NCBI GenBank assembly: GCA_033764265.1 | Contig: JANRJB010000084.1 | Location: forward strand, 1 to 35,329 | Source of the DNA: VGEM01 sp033764265 | Lineage (GTDB): Bacteria; Pseudomonadota; Alphaproteobacteria; Rhodospirillales; Rhodospirillaceae | DNA length: 35,329 bases | Direction: 5' to 3' | Shown: piece by piece, positions 25,401 through 33,787 of the stretch | How positions within the stretch are numbered: position 1 is the first letter of the stretch | How the letters are laid out: the number at the start of each line of letters is the position of its first letter | Translations under genes and position numbers: made by a program | The notes under the pieces: model-generated | The model's input: only the letters and a program-made list of their open reading frames with translations | What the model was told of the DNA's origin: nothing | Databases searched by the model: none

Positions 25401-25969
25401 ACGGTCGTCATCGCTGCCGCCAATTCAGCGTCGTGCGCCGCGGCGGCAAACACCCGCTCGCGGGCGTCATGCATCGCCTCCTGCGCGGCGCGCTCCTCGA
25501 TCAGTTCGAAATGCGGCGACACGCCCGCCTCCAGCGGGAAGCGCCGCAGCAGCGATTGGCAGAAGGCGTGGATGGTCTCGATCCGTAGGCCGCCGGGCGC
25601 ATCCAGCACCTGGGCGAACAGCCGTCGCGCGCGCGCCACGTCGCCCGTGTCGGGCACGCGACCGAGCAGGTCGGCCAGCTCGTTTGCAACAGTGTCGTCG
25701 TCGGCGTTGACCCAGCGCGCCAACCGTTCGGCGATGCGGTTGGCCATCTGCGCCGCCGCCGCCTTGGTGAAGGTCAGGCACAGGATGCGCTGGGGCGCGG
25801 CGCCCGACAGCAGCAGCGTCAGCACCCGGTCGGTCAAAACCTTGGTCTTGCCCGAGCCGGCCGACGCCGACACCCAGGCCGACGCGCGCGGATCGGCCGC
25901 GGCGCGCTGGTTGCGGGTGGCGATCGCCACCGGATCGGCGGCGTCGCGCGGGCGCGATGTCGCGCTCAT
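22427..25969 (-). CDS. addA: Double-strand-break repair helicase-nuclease AddA
   Basis: The 1180-residue UvrD/RecB-like subunit of AddAB resects broken DNA ends for RecA. Walker A is ASAGSGKT at residues 35-42, Walker B DEAQDTN, with GDRKQSIFGFQGA, VRIMTVHGAKGLQAP and LLYVAMTRAEDRL as further helicase motifs. The C-terminal RecB-type nuclease has VDRLAV then LIIDYKTNRPP (Asp1095, Lys1097). The start ATG at 25969 overlaps the addB stop as ATGA; an in-frame ATG at 25996 is inside addB and less likely. This is the alphaproteobacterial form, lacking the RecBCD layout. Confidence 0.96.
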   Translation of the reverse strand: MSATSRPRDAADPVAIATRNQRAAADPRASAWVSASAGSGKTKVLTDRVLTLLLSGAAPQRILCLTFTKAAAAQMANRIAERLARWVNADDDTVANELADLLGRVPDTGDVARARRLFAQVLDAPGGLRIETIHAFCQSLLRRFPLEAGVSPHFELIEERAAQEAMHDARERVFAAAAHDAELAAAMTTVTSLAHENSFDELMTDVAGKRGAIARVLDAHGGLTGAIAATCRHFGVEPGVTRAHVLAQACAKGACDEVGLMRAAKALGKGAKSDIDRSAIIASWVGGDRIGGFADYAAAFLTKDGNIRKTLATKAVADEDPAIADVLAREAERVLAAETRARAADAAAHSGALLVLAHRILAAYAAHKDARAALDYDDLIDLTDRLLKRTDVAAWVLYKLDGGIDHVLIDEAQDTNPDQWSIVNSLTDEFFTGHGRREDASPDLIRTVFAVGDRKQSIFGFQGADPDGFLRTRARFEARVTAADRVFRAVDLHVSFRSVGAVLSSVDAVFALAGARDGVAIGDEPIVHQVARRGQAGQVDLWPPIDPPPGADPPPWKPPVERVNAESAQNRLARLVADYVDELIKRRETLPSKGRPIRPGDVMVLVRRRTPFVDELIRRLKERRVPVAGIDRMKLTEQLAVMDLLALARFLILPEDDLNLACVLKSPLVGLSEDDLFALAHGRGTRTLWSVLEEHGGAESPAGRAHKFLADLLAKADAWTPHGLFAHVLVAGDGRRKLLARLGPDADDPLDEFINLVLAYQRSHPPSLQAFLAWLDQGDVEIKRDLEQGEDGAAPGVVRIMTVHGAKGLQAPIVMLPDTLQAPAVRETLFFAGDDGAPAMIWAAPNTARHDQVQAAHDAAQDRQMQEYRRLLYVAMTRAEDRLIVCGWNTKHRAPDGCWYRLIEAAMTGLAAPVEDPVLAAAGAPFTTTLRLAETQQAAPKVAAAVFATVTTEPMPAWLRGPPPAEPEPPRPLTPSRPGRDDPAVRSPVADDGAARFARGLLIHRLLQTLPDVPPARRRDAALALVRRPAWSIAAEDQAHIVAETLRVLDTPDFAALFAAGSRAEVPITGLVRGQRISGQVDRLAVTADQVLIIDYKTNRPPPRAADQVDPAYVVQMAAYRAALAAIYPRHRVRCLLLWTHGDETGAPFTLELEAAAMDAALDRLIGPDPRFTIPATARP

Positions 25970-28941
25970 TCGCCGTCTCCGCCCAGTGCCGCCCATTCCT
26001 TCAAGCGCGCCAGGTGCTGATAGTCGCTGTACTTCGGCGCATACGCCGGGTGGGGCCGGGCCGGGTAGGGCGTGGCCGGGTCGTCGTAGACCGCGATCAG
26101 CGCTTTAAGCCCTGCGTGCGCCTCGGCGGCCAGTTTCGTCGCGTCGCCGTCGGCCGGCACGATCGATCCGCCCTCCCGACGTCCGTCGAGCCGCCAGTGT
26201 TCCAGCGCTTCGACCGTGCGCTTGCTTACGCCCGCAAAGCCGCCGGCAATGGCGATGGCCGCTTCCAGCGGCAGTTGTGGCGCGAAGCCCGCGGCGATTT
26301 CCTTCTGGCTCGGCGGCGCGCCGGTCTTGTAGTCGATCAGCACCAAAGCGCCGTTGCGCAACACGTCGATCCGGTCGGCGGTGGCGGTCAGTTCGAACGG
26401 TCCGGCCGGACCTTGCAACAGCATCGTACCCTTCACCTCGGTCTGCGAGGCGGTGATCTCGACCCGGCGGTCGCGTTCGGTGGCGACGAACCAGCGCGCG
26501 ATGCGTGCGAACCGCGGCCGCCAGAACGCGGCCACGCCGGGGCGCAAGGCCAGCGCGGCGAACTGTTCGTCGCCCAGCGCCAGCAGGCGCGCAAGCGCAT
26601 CGTCGGCGCGGGCGTCGAGGCCCGCGCTCACGAACCGGTGCAACGCCGCATGCACCGCAGAACCGTAATCGGCCGCGCCGGCGTCCTGGTCGAGCGGGTC
26701 GAGCGCGCGCAGACCCAGCACGAAGCGGGCATAGGTGGCATAGGGGTCGCGCCGCCATTCCTCAACCCGCGTCACCGACATTCGCCGCGGCCGCGCGGCC
26801 ACCGGCGGGCGGGGCGCCGGGGCGGGCATCGGCGCGGCGGCGTCCACGCGCACCAATGCCTCGCTCCAGCCGAGCCAGCGGCTGCTCGCTTGGGCCCGCG
26901 CCGCATTCCAGGTGGGCCCCAGGCCGGTCGCGGCGACGGCCTGCTCCAGGCGCATCAGCCAGCGCGATGGCACCGTCGGTGTGCCGTCGACCTTGGCCGC
27001 CCGCGTCAGCACCACTTGCGGCGCGCACAGGGCCTGGGCGATGTCGTGGGCGGCCAGTCCGATGCGCCGCTCCGGCGACGGCAAACCGAAGTCCTTGCGC
27101 ATCGGCCGGCTCATCCATGGATCGGGCGCGGGTTTGGCGGGCCACGTGCCCTCGTTCAGCCCGCCCAGGACAATCGTGTCGAACTGCTGCAATCGCGCTT
27201 CCAATGGGCCCAGGATCGCCAGGCGCGGATGGCGGCCGTAGCGGGGCCGTACCGCGCGCCCCGACAACAGCGCCAGGAACACCTCGGGGTAAGCGGAAGG
27301 CGCGATCGGTGGCAGCACGTTCGCGCACGCCGCCAGTTCAGCGGCGAAGCCCGCCGCCGCTTCGCCGGCTTCGCCCGCCCACAGCCGCTGGGCGCCCGGC
27401 CGGTCGTGGCTGGCCGCCAGCGCCTCGGCGCAGCGCATGTGCGCGTCCAGCAACACAACCAGCGACGCGGTTGGTTGGCCGTGTTCGTGCTCGAACGTCG
27501 CGCAGCAGTCCGCAAGTGCGCCCAGCCAGCGGTCGAGCGCGGTGTCCGCGCCCAGACCGCTGCGCAGCGCGCGTAGACCGGCCAGGCCCGGCGCCGGACG
27601 TGGTCCGCGCAACAGCGCGATCTCGGCGCGGCGGGTGGCGGCCCGGAACTCTGCCGGGTCCAGGCCGCCGGCCGCCAGCGGATGCTTGCACACGGCCAGC
27701 AGCGGTACCGGCGCGAACGCCTCGGCGATCATCTGCGCCACCAGACGCAGGAACACCCCCGGCGGTGTCAGCTCCAGCGGCCGGCCGGCTGAATCGTCGA
27801 TATCGATGCCCCAGCGGCCCAGCTCGGCGGCGGTACGCTCGGCCAGGTCGCGGTCGGGCGTCACCAGCGCCGCGGTCGCACCGGGCGTTTCCAGCGCCGC
27901 CCGCAACACGATGGCAATCGCGCTTGCTTCGGCGCGCGGCGTCGGCGCATCGATCCGCGTCACGCCGTCCAGCGCATCGGCGGGCAGCCTGGCGTCGCGC
28001 CAGCGGTCGGTGGTCTCGGCCGGCCGCATCAGCTCGCTTGTCAACGCGCGTCGCCCGGTGCGCGGCGCGACGGGCGCAGCCGGCCACGGCCGAACCTGGT
28101 CGCGCGTCACGCCGATCCGCGCAAGCAGAAGTTTCATGCCCACCTGCGGGTGGTTGTCGTCCAGCATCGCCCAGCTGTCGTCGTCGAGCCCAAGGTCCAG
28201 GCCCGGCAGCACCACGCAACCCCGCGGCAGGCGGGCGATGATCGCCAGCAAATCGGCGGTGGCGGGAATGCTGCCGGTGGAGCCGGCGGCGATGATCCGC
28301 CCCAGCAGCTTGTTCTGTGCCGCCAGCGCCTGCCACAACGCGCCCTGGGCGGCGAACACGCGGTTGCGGTGCTCGGCCGGATCGATGCAGCCCTGCTCGG
28401 CCAGGATCGCGGGCCACGTATCGAACAGGATCGACAGGAACTCCACGGTCAACTGCCAGTGCCGGGCCAGATCGCCCTGCACCAAGTGCTCCAGGTTCGC
28501 GATATCGACGCGCTCGGTCTGCACCTGGTCGAGGAACGCCGCCAGGTCCGCCGCCAGCCAGGCGGCGCGGTCGGGCGTGATCTTCGCGTCTTTCGCCTTG
28601 ATCAGTTGCGCCAGCAGCAGTTGGCGCTTCAAGGGCGCGATCGCGGGCGGGATGTCCGGCGCATCGAATCCCGCCGTGAAGCCTTCCAACAGCGCGTCGT
28701 CGTCGGCCACGTCGTTCAGCGGCATCATCCGCGGCAACAACAAAGGCGTGCCGCCGCTCAGCCGAAGAAACGCTTCGCGCAAGGACCGCGCCGCGCGCCG
28801 GGTCGGCAAGAGCACCGTCGCCGCCGCCAGCGCCAGCGGGTCGTCGCCCGCGTCTGCGCGCAGCCCCGCGGCCAGCGCATCGACGAACGCCACACCGGGG
28901 TCGATGGTGAACACCATGGGCCGGTCGCGCGGCGCGCTCAT
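25966..28941 (-). CDS. addB: Double-strand-break repair protein AddB
   Basis: The 991-residue partner of AddA has an inactive-helicase-like body, with LLPTRRAARSLREAF near the start. The central RLQQFDTIVLGGLNEGTWP is typical of AddB. The C-terminal nuclease has TADRIDVLRNG, then LIDYKTGAPPS (Asp870, Lys872) and QLPLEAAI. The N-terminus lacks a good Walker A, as usual for alphaproteobacterial AddB, and the four-cysteine iron-sulphur signature of Bacillus AddB is not evident. ATG 28941 overlaps the murU stop (ATGA). Confidence 0.95.
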   Translation of the reverse strand: MSAPRDRPMVFTIDPGVAFVDALAAGLRADAGDDPLALAAATVLLPTRRAARSLREAFLRLSGGTPLLLPRMMPLNDVADDDALLEGFTAGFDAPDIPPAIAPLKRQLLLAQLIKAKDAKITPDRAAWLAADLAAFLDQVQTERVDIANLEHLVQGDLARHWQLTVEFLSILFDTWPAILAEQGCIDPAEHRNRVFAAQGALWQALAAQNKLLGRIIAAGSTGSIPATADLLAIIARLPRGCVVLPGLDLGLDDDSWAMLDDNHPQVGMKLLLARIGVTRDQVRPWPAAPVAPRTGRRALTSELMRPAETTDRWRDARLPADALDGVTRIDAPTPRAEASAIAIVLRAALETPGATAALVTPDRDLAERTAAELGRWGIDIDDSAGRPLELTPPGVFLRLVAQMIAEAFAPVPLLAVCKHPLAAGGLDPAEFRAATRRAEIALLRGPRPAPGLAGLRALRSGLGADTALDRWLGALADCCATFEHEHGQPTASLVVLLDAHMRCAEALAASHDRPGAQRLWAGEAGEAAAGFAAELAACANVLPPIAPSAYPEVFLALLSGRAVRPRYGRHPRLAILGPLEARLQQFDTIVLGGLNEGTWPAKPAPDPWMSRPMRKDFGLPSPERRIGLAAHDIAQALCAPQVVLTRAAKVDGTPTVPSRWLMRLEQAVAATGLGPTWNAARAQASSRWLGWSEALVRVDAAAPMPAPAPRPPVAARPRRMSVTRVEEWRRDPYATYARFVLGLRALDPLDQDAGAADYGSAVHAALHRFVSAGLDARADDALARLLALGDEQFAALALRPGVAAFWRPRFARIARWFVATERDRRVEITASQTEVKGTMLLQGPAGPFELTATADRIDVLRNGALVLIDYKTGAPPSQKEIAAGFAPQLPLEAAIAIAGGFAGVSKRTVEALEHWRLDGRREGGSIVPADGDATKLAAEAHAGLKALIAVYDDPATPYPARPHPAYAPKYSDYQHLARLKEWAALGGDGE

Positions 28942-29678
28942 CGTGCCGCACCCATGCGCGCAAGCGCGGTCGCCGTCGGCGCGATGGTCTCGGGCGTGCC
29001 GACATGAAACCACGCGCCGTCGTGGATCACGCCGATCATGCGGCCGGCCGCGATCAAGCGGTCCCAGACCAGGTTCATGGAAAAGGCGCCGTCGGGTGCG
29101 GCGCTGAAAACCACGGGATCGATGACGTACGCGCCGGCGTAGACGAACGGCGCGGTCGCCGCGCCGCCGCGCCGGCGCAGGCGGCCGTCGGCCTCGATAA
29201 AAAAGTCGCCGGCGCCGTCAAACCCATGCGCGGCCTCGCGCGGATGGACCAGCATCGCGCAGTCGATGCCCGATGCGCCGCCGCGTTGCCACGTCGCGAA
29301 CAGCCGCGACAAGGCCGGCGCCGCGCCGTCGGTCAGGATGCCATCGGTGTTCATCACCAGGAACGGCGCGGAGCCCAGCAACGGCAACGCCTTGACGATT
29401 CCGCCGCCGGTATCCAGCAACGCCACCCGCTCGTTCGAGATCACCACGCGCGGCGTTGCCCGCGCGGCGCAGTGGGCGACGATCTGGTCCGCCAGGTGAT
29501 GCACATTGACGACGGCGGTAGCGATGCCCGCCGCCGCCGCCTGGTCCAGGCACCAGTCGATCAGCGCCTTCCCGGCCACCGGGATCAGCGGCTTGGGCGT
29601 GCGGTCGCTTAAGGGGCGCATGCGCGTGCCCAGGCCGGCGGCCAGCAGCATGGCGGTGGTCGGTGCGGGCCGGTTCAT
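28938..29678 (-). CDS. murU: N-acetylmuramate 1-phosphate uridylyltransferase (MurU-like)
   Basis: The 246-residue nucleotidyltransferase has the pyrophosphorylase motif LAAGLGTRMRPLSDRTPKPLIPV (split: LAAGLGTRMRPL, then TPKPLIPV) at residues 11-33. FLVMNTDGI is the metal-binding strand, and WFHVGTPE lies near the end. With AmgK upstream it makes UDP-MurNAc from recycled MurNAc, bypassing the early Mur steps. The assignment rests on both sequence and the AmgK neighbour; an isolated gene would be only a generic sugar nucleotidyltransferase. It starts 10 bases after amgK, and its stop overlaps addB. Confidence 0.9.
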   Translation of the reverse strand: MNRPAPTTAMLLAAGLGTRMRPLSDRTPKPLIPVAGKALIDWCLDQAAAAGIATAVVNVHHLADQIVAHCAARATPRVVISNERVALLDTGGGIVKALPLLGSAPFLVMNTDGILTDGAAPALSRLFATWQRGGASGIDCAMLVHPREAAHGFDGAGDFFIEADGRLRRRGGAATAPFVYAGAYVIDPVVFSAAPDGAFSMNLVWDRLIAAGRMIGVIHDGAWFHVGTPETIAPTATALARMGAAR

Positions 29679-29688
29679 CCGCTGTGAC

Positions 29689-30702
29689 TCATGATGCGAT
29701 GGCGCGATGGGCCGGCGGGACATGGCGGTCAAACCACGATTCCAAGTCGGCCAGCGCCGGGTGGGCCAGGCAGCGGTCCATGTAGCGCCACAGGCGCGGA
29801 ATGTGCTGCAGGTAATGCGGCTTGCCGTCGCGCAACTTCAGGCGCGCGAAGGTGCCCAGCACACGGGTGTGGCGTTGCGCGGCCATCACCGCCCAGGACA
29901 CCGCGAAGTCCGCCGGCGCCAGATCCGGGAACGCCGCCAGGTAGCGGCGTTTCATCTCGTCCACAAGCCCTGCATCGATGTCGCGCCGCGCGTCCTCCAA
30001 CAGCGACATCAGGTCGTAGGTGACCGGTCCGGCGACGGCATCCTGGAAGTCGAGGATGCCGCACGCCTGCACGCCCGGCCGGTCGAACAGTCCGAGCAGG
30101 TTGTCGACGTGGTAGTCGAACAGCACCAGCGATACCGGCGCACGCCAGGCCAGCGGAAGAACCCGCTCCCAGATCGCGCGATAGTCGGCGATCGCCGCGT
30201 CGGGCAGCGCCGCCGCGCCCGCCAGCGGCAGATACCACACGTGCAGCCGGTCGACTTCCTCCTGCAGGCGCGGTTGCCCGTAAGCGGTCACGCCGGGCGG
30301 AATGGCGCGCGACTCCGGCACGCGATGCAAGGCGATCAGCGCATCGGTCGCCAGGGCGTACAACTTTCGTTCGTCTTCCCCCCGGGCGAGCAGACGGGTG
30401 TAGGTGTCGTCGCCGAGATCCTCCAGCAGCAACAGGCCATGGTCGGCGTCCTCGGCCAGGATCGCCGGCACTGAAAAGCCCAGGTCATGCAGGTGGCGGG
30501 CGATGCGGACGAACGGCCGCACGTCTTCCTGCGGCGGCGGGGCGTCCATCAGCACCGCGCGCGGACCGCCACGGACCAGGCGATCGTACTTGCGGAACGA
30601 GGCATCGCCGGCCAGGCGGCTGCGCGCAGCCGTGTCCCAGCCGTGACGGCGCAGGAACCCAGCGATCACCGCTTCGCGCGCGGGCGTCGCGCTGCCGGTC
30701 AT
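29689..30702 (-). CDS. amgK: Anomeric MurNAc/GlcNAc kinase (AmgK-like)
   Basis: The 337-residue aminoglycoside-phosphotransferase-fold kinase phosphorylates MurNAc at C1 in peptidoglycan recycling. Motifs: AGDASFRKYDRL (nucleotide loop), LLLLEDLGDDTYTRLL (hinge), the catalytic loop VLFDYHVDNLLGL and the metal-binding ILDFQDAVAG. The combination FDYHVDN plus LDFQDA is that of AmgK rather than of antibiotic kinases. ATG 30702 overlaps the tsaE stop (ATGA); the open frame extends upstream over tsaE but is not the gene. The tsaE-amgK-murU-addB order is common in alphaproteobacteria. Confidence 0.92.
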   Translation of the reverse strand: MTGSATPAREAVIAGFLRRHGWDTAARSRLAGDASFRKYDRLVRGGPRAVLMDAPPPQEDVRPFVRIARHLHDLGFSVPAILAEDADHGLLLLEDLGDDTYTRLLARGEDERKLYALATDALIALHRVPESRAIPPGVTAYGQPRLQEEVDRLHVWYLPLAGAAALPDAAIADYRAIWERVLPLAWRAPVSLVLFDYHVDNLLGLFDRPGVQACGILDFQDAVAGPVTYDLMSLLEDARRDIDAGLVDEMKRRYLAAFPDLAPADFAVSWAVMAAQRHTRVLGTFARLKLRDGKPHYLQHIPRLWRYMDRCLAHPALADLESWFDRHVPPAHRAIAS

Positions 30703-31181
30703 GCCCGGCCTCGCGCCAACCCGGCCACGCGCGCCTGCCATGCCGGGCCGCCGGCCAGCCGCGCGACGCGGCCGGTGCCCGCGAGGTCGAGCACGACCAT
30801 CAGGCCGCGCGACGGCCACAGCGGCCCCAGGCGCTGCGGCCACTCGATCAGGCAGATGCCGTCGATCAAGGCATCCTCTAGGCCCAGTTCCACCGCGTCG
30901 TCGGGGCGCGCCATGCGGTACAGATCGAAGTGCCACACGACGCCGCGCGGCGTGTCGTAGGTCTGCACCAGCGTGAAGGTGGGGCTGGGCACGTCGCAGT
31001 CGGGGCCGACCAACGCCTGGATGAAGCCGCGCGCCAGCGTGGTCTTGCCGCTGCCGAGGTCGCCCGACAATCCGTACACGTCGCCCGCGCGCGCCTGTTG
31101 CGCAAGTTGCGCCCCCAGGACCGCGGTGTCGTCCGCCCGCGGCAAAGCCACGGACGCCGTTGCATCGACCACGGCCATCAT
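30699..31181 (-). CDS. tsaE: tRNA N6-threonylcarbamoyladenosine biosynthesis ATPase TsaE
   Basis: The 160-residue protein works with TsaB, TsaC and TsaD on ANN-decoding tRNAs. The P-loop GDLGSGKTTLARG is followed by the family motif VPSPTFTLVQTY, then WHFDLYRM and LIEWPQRLG. An ATGATG pair offers starts at 31181 and 31178; the first overlaps the kinase stop as ATGA and is preferred. It sits between the PAS kinase and amgK, its usual place in alphaproteobacteria. Confidence 0.95.
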   Translation of the reverse strand: MMAVVDATASVALPRADDTAVLGAQLAQQARAGDVYGLSGDLGSGKTTLARGFIQALVGPDCDVPSPTFTLVQTYDTPRGVVWHFDLYRMARPDDAVELGLEDALIDGICLIEWPQRLGPLWPSRGLMVVLDLAGTGRVARLAGGPAWQARVAGLARGRA

Positions 31182-33664
31182 CGCAGGCCGACCTTGGCGG
31201 CCAACGCCGGTCCCGCGGGCCGCGATGCCGGCAGCGTGCCCAGAGGGTGGCGCCACGTCAGCACGGCCGCGATCCCGTCCCCATCATCGGACAACGTGCC
31301 GCCGTCCAGCGTCGCCAGCCGGCGCGCCAAATCCAACGTCACCCGCCCCGCACCCGCGCGTTCATCGCGGCCACGATTGAACCGCAGGCGGGTTTCCAGC
31401 ACGCCATCGGCTGACCGTCGCCGGGCGTCGAGCTTGAGCAGCGGGCCCGCACTGGCGTCGATGGCCGCGCTCAGCATCAGGAACAGAACCAAGCGGAAGC
31501 GCGTGGCGTCGGCCACCACCCAGCCAACCGAGCCGGCGACGTCGACGGCCAGTTCACAGCCGTGCTCCAGCGCCGCATGGCGCACCAGACGCAGGGTGCG
31601 CGCGATCGCGTTGGCCACATCGACGGTGTCCAGGCGCGGGGCCTGCTGCATCAGGTCGACGCCCGCCAGGTCGTGGGTCTCGGCCAGCACGCCGGCCACG
31701 TCCTGCGCCAGGGTCACGATCTCGGCGGCGGCCGCGCGCGAGGGCGTCGGTCCCGCCGCTTCGGCGATCTCGCCGGCCAGCGCGGCGATGCCGTCGATGG
31801 CCGCGGCACATTCCGCCGACAGGCGAATGGCCAGATCGGACTTCAGCCGCTCGCCCGCGGCCAGCACTTCGGCCCGGCCCCGCAACGTCTGCGCGGCGCG
31901 TTCGGGCGCCGAGACATCGTTGTAGCAGAACAGGATGCCGCCGTCGGGCAGCGGCACGGCGACGAATTCCAGCACCGAGCCCGCGCTGCGCACCAGCCGG
32001 CCCTGCTGGGTGATGCGCTGGCGGTCGGGGTCGAGCGCGCCAAGCAGCAGCGCGCGATGGCGGGCGAACACGCCGGCGTCGTCAAACATGTCGGCGAAGG
32101 CGTCGACCACGCTGGCCAGGCCGGGGTTTTCCGCCAAGGCGTCCAGGCTCAGGCCCCACAGATCGGCGAACGCCGGGTTGGCGATGCGCAAGGACCCGTC
32201 GGCGCCGAACACCGCCACCGCTTCTTGCAGGTTGTCGATGGTCTCGCGTTGCACGGCGATCAGCGTGTTGTACGACCGTTCCAGCGCCAGCTTGTCGGTG
32301 ACGTCCTCGTAGGTGGTGAGCAGGCCGCCCAGCGGATGGGGCGCCACCACCCGCCGCAGGCTGCCGCCGTCCGGCAGGTGCAGTACATCCTCGAGCGGAT
32401 CGATCAGCGAGTTGAAGCGCGAGAGCTCCTTGTCCTTGAAGGCCGGGAAGTCGGCGACCTCGGGCAGGCGGCGCTGGGCGCGCAGCGCATCCAGCAGCGC
32501 CGCGTAGGTCGGCGCCTCGGCCAGCCAAGCCGGCTCCAGCTTCCACAGCCTGGCGAATGCGGTGTTGTGGAACACCATGCGGGTGTCGGCGGCGAAGATG
32601 GCGATCGCGGTGCCGAGGCGCTCCAGCACGTCGGACTGCGCGGCCTGGGCGCGGCGCAGGCGCGTTTCCAACTCTTCCTGGCGGGTGATGTCATAGGCAA
32701 TTCCGGCCGTGAGCCGGCCGCTGCCGTCGGAAAACAGCGACGCTTCGCCGCCGCCCTCGGCCCGCCCGCTCTCGGCCCGCTCGCTCTCGTCCCGCCCGGT
32801 CAGCGTGACCGGGCTTTCCGTCACCTCGACCATGCGCCGGGTGCCGTCCAGCACCATGTGGAACGCCGCGCGCCGCGTCTCGCCGGCGGCGCGGGCCGCG
32901 GCGGCCAGCGCGCGCGCCTCGCGCACCGCCACGCGCGGGGCGATCTCGCGGCCGCGGTTGACCACATCGGTCGCATCCGCGCCGTCGACGGCTTTCACAT
33001 AGGCGCGGTTGCAGTAGATCAGCGACAGGTCGTCGTCGCGCAGCCACACCGGAACGTCGATGCCGTCGAGCGCGGCGGCCAAGAGCGCACGGTCGCGCCC
33101 GAGGCGGTCGCGTTCGTCGTTCAGGGTTTCCACCGCCGCGGCGCCCTCGGTCACGTCGCTCATCCACACCACGTCGGCCAGCGCCGCGCCGGCGTCGTCG
33201 GCGGCGCGCAGGCCCCGCGCGGCAATCCGCCGGCCGCCGCCGGCCAGCGTCAGGTCGAGGGCGAAGCCCTGTCCTTCGGCGCGCAAGGACTGCACCGCCG
33301 CGCCCAGCCGATCCTGCGAGGCGGCATCGAAGCAGGCGACCACGTCGGCGAACCCGGCTGAGCGGCCGCGCAACAGGTCGAGCAGCACCGCCAGCCGGCG
33401 CGAACAGGCCCCGCCGGTGGTTTCCGCGCCCGGGTCGGCGGCGCCCGGGTCATGGAACCAGATGAAATGCCCGTCGGGCGCGGTTTCCAGCGCCGCGCGC
33501 AAGCCCGCCGCGGCCCGTTCGGACGCCTCGCGCTCGCGTTCGGCCCGGCGCCAATGGCGGTGCTGGCGCCAGAAGATCGCCGCCGCCGGAGGGATCAGCA
33601 TGAGCGCGGCCAGCAGCCCCACCAGCACGGGGCCCGCCAGAACGGTATCGGTCAGGTCCGGCAT
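31178..33664 (-). CDS. Membrane multi-PAS protein with a degenerate histidine kinase core
   Basis: The 828-residue protein has one N-terminal membrane helix (about 9-32) and a charged linker. Several PAS domains follow, the clearest at about 193-310 (VPVWLRDDDLSLIYCNRAYV), 340-460 (TAIAIFAADTRMVFHNTAFARLW) and 475-590 (AVAVFGADGSLRIANPAFADLWG). The C-terminal 220 residues align in layout with HisKA plus HATPase. But where the acceptor motif SxELRTPL is expected the sequence is RLSAECAAAIDG, without His. The N-box Asn is absent (FLMLSAAIDAS) and no DNGxG is seen. It probably senses a signal without phosphorylating. Its stop overlaps tsaE (ATGA). It contains the 15-bp repeat at 32756. Confidence 0.88.
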   Translation of the reverse strand: MPDLTDTVLAGPVLVGLLAALMLIPPAAAIFWRQHRHWRRAEREREASERAAAGLRAALETAPDGHFIWFHDPGAADPGAETTGGACSRRLAVLLDLLRGRSAGFADVVACFDAASQDRLGAAVQSLRAEGQGFALDLTLAGGGRRIAARGLRAADDAGAALADVVWMSDVTEGAAAVETLNDERDRLGRDRALLAAALDGIDVPVWLRDDDLSLIYCNRAYVKAVDGADATDVVNRGREIAPRVAVREARALAAAARAAGETRRAAFHMVLDGTRRMVEVTESPVTLTGRDESERAESGRAEGGGEASLFSDGSGRLTAGIAYDITRQEELETRLRRAQAAQSDVLERLGTAIAIFAADTRMVFHNTAFARLWKLEPAWLAEAPTYAALLDALRAQRRLPEVADFPAFKDKELSRFNSLIDPLEDVLHLPDGGSLRRVVAPHPLGGLLTTYEDVTDKLALERSYNTLIAVQRETIDNLQEAVAVFGADGSLRIANPAFADLWGLSLDALAENPGLASVVDAFADMFDDAGVFARHRALLLGALDPDRQRITQQGRLVRSAGSVLEFVAVPLPDGGILFCYNDVSAPERAAQTLRGRAEVLAAGERLKSDLAIRLSAECAAAIDGIAALAGEIAEAAGPTPSRAAAAEIVTLAQDVAGVLAETHDLAGVDLMQQAPRLDTVDVANAIARTLRLVRHAALEHGCELAVDVAGSVGWVVADATRFRLVLFLMLSAAIDASAGPLLKLDARRRSADGVLETRLRFNRGRDERAGAGRVTLDLARRLATLDGGTLSDDGDGIAAVLTWRHPLGTLPASRPAGPALAAKVGLR
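32756..32800 (+). repeat. 15-bp GC-rich tandem repeat inside the PAS kinase gene
   Basis: Units 32756-32770 ctcggcccgcccgct, 32771-32785 ctcggcccgctcgct and 32786-32800 ctcgtcccgcccggt. On the coding strand this adds an acidic/basic ESERAESGRAE-like insert between PAS domains. Bases 32758-32777 are identical to 333-352 in aroA, the other site of this repeat. Confidence 0.7.
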
Positions 33665-33787
33665 GTCGGGCGCGGGTGCAAAGGGAAACGCATTGCGGCA
33701 TCATAGCCCACTTGGCCCGCAGCGGAATCGCCCGCGACGACGTCGCGCCGGCGCGGCTGCGCTGCCCGCAAGGACTCCGCGCCCATC

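Noticed and set aside
22547..25588. A forward open frame of over 1000 codons opposite addA
   Set aside because: It is antisense to well-conserved AddA motifs, is rich in Arg, Gly, His and Gln as expected for the complementary frame of GC-rich DNA, and shows no domain.
26505..28241. Long forward open frame opposite addB
   Set aside because: It is Arg/Ala/Pro-rich noise antisense to AddB, with no motif.
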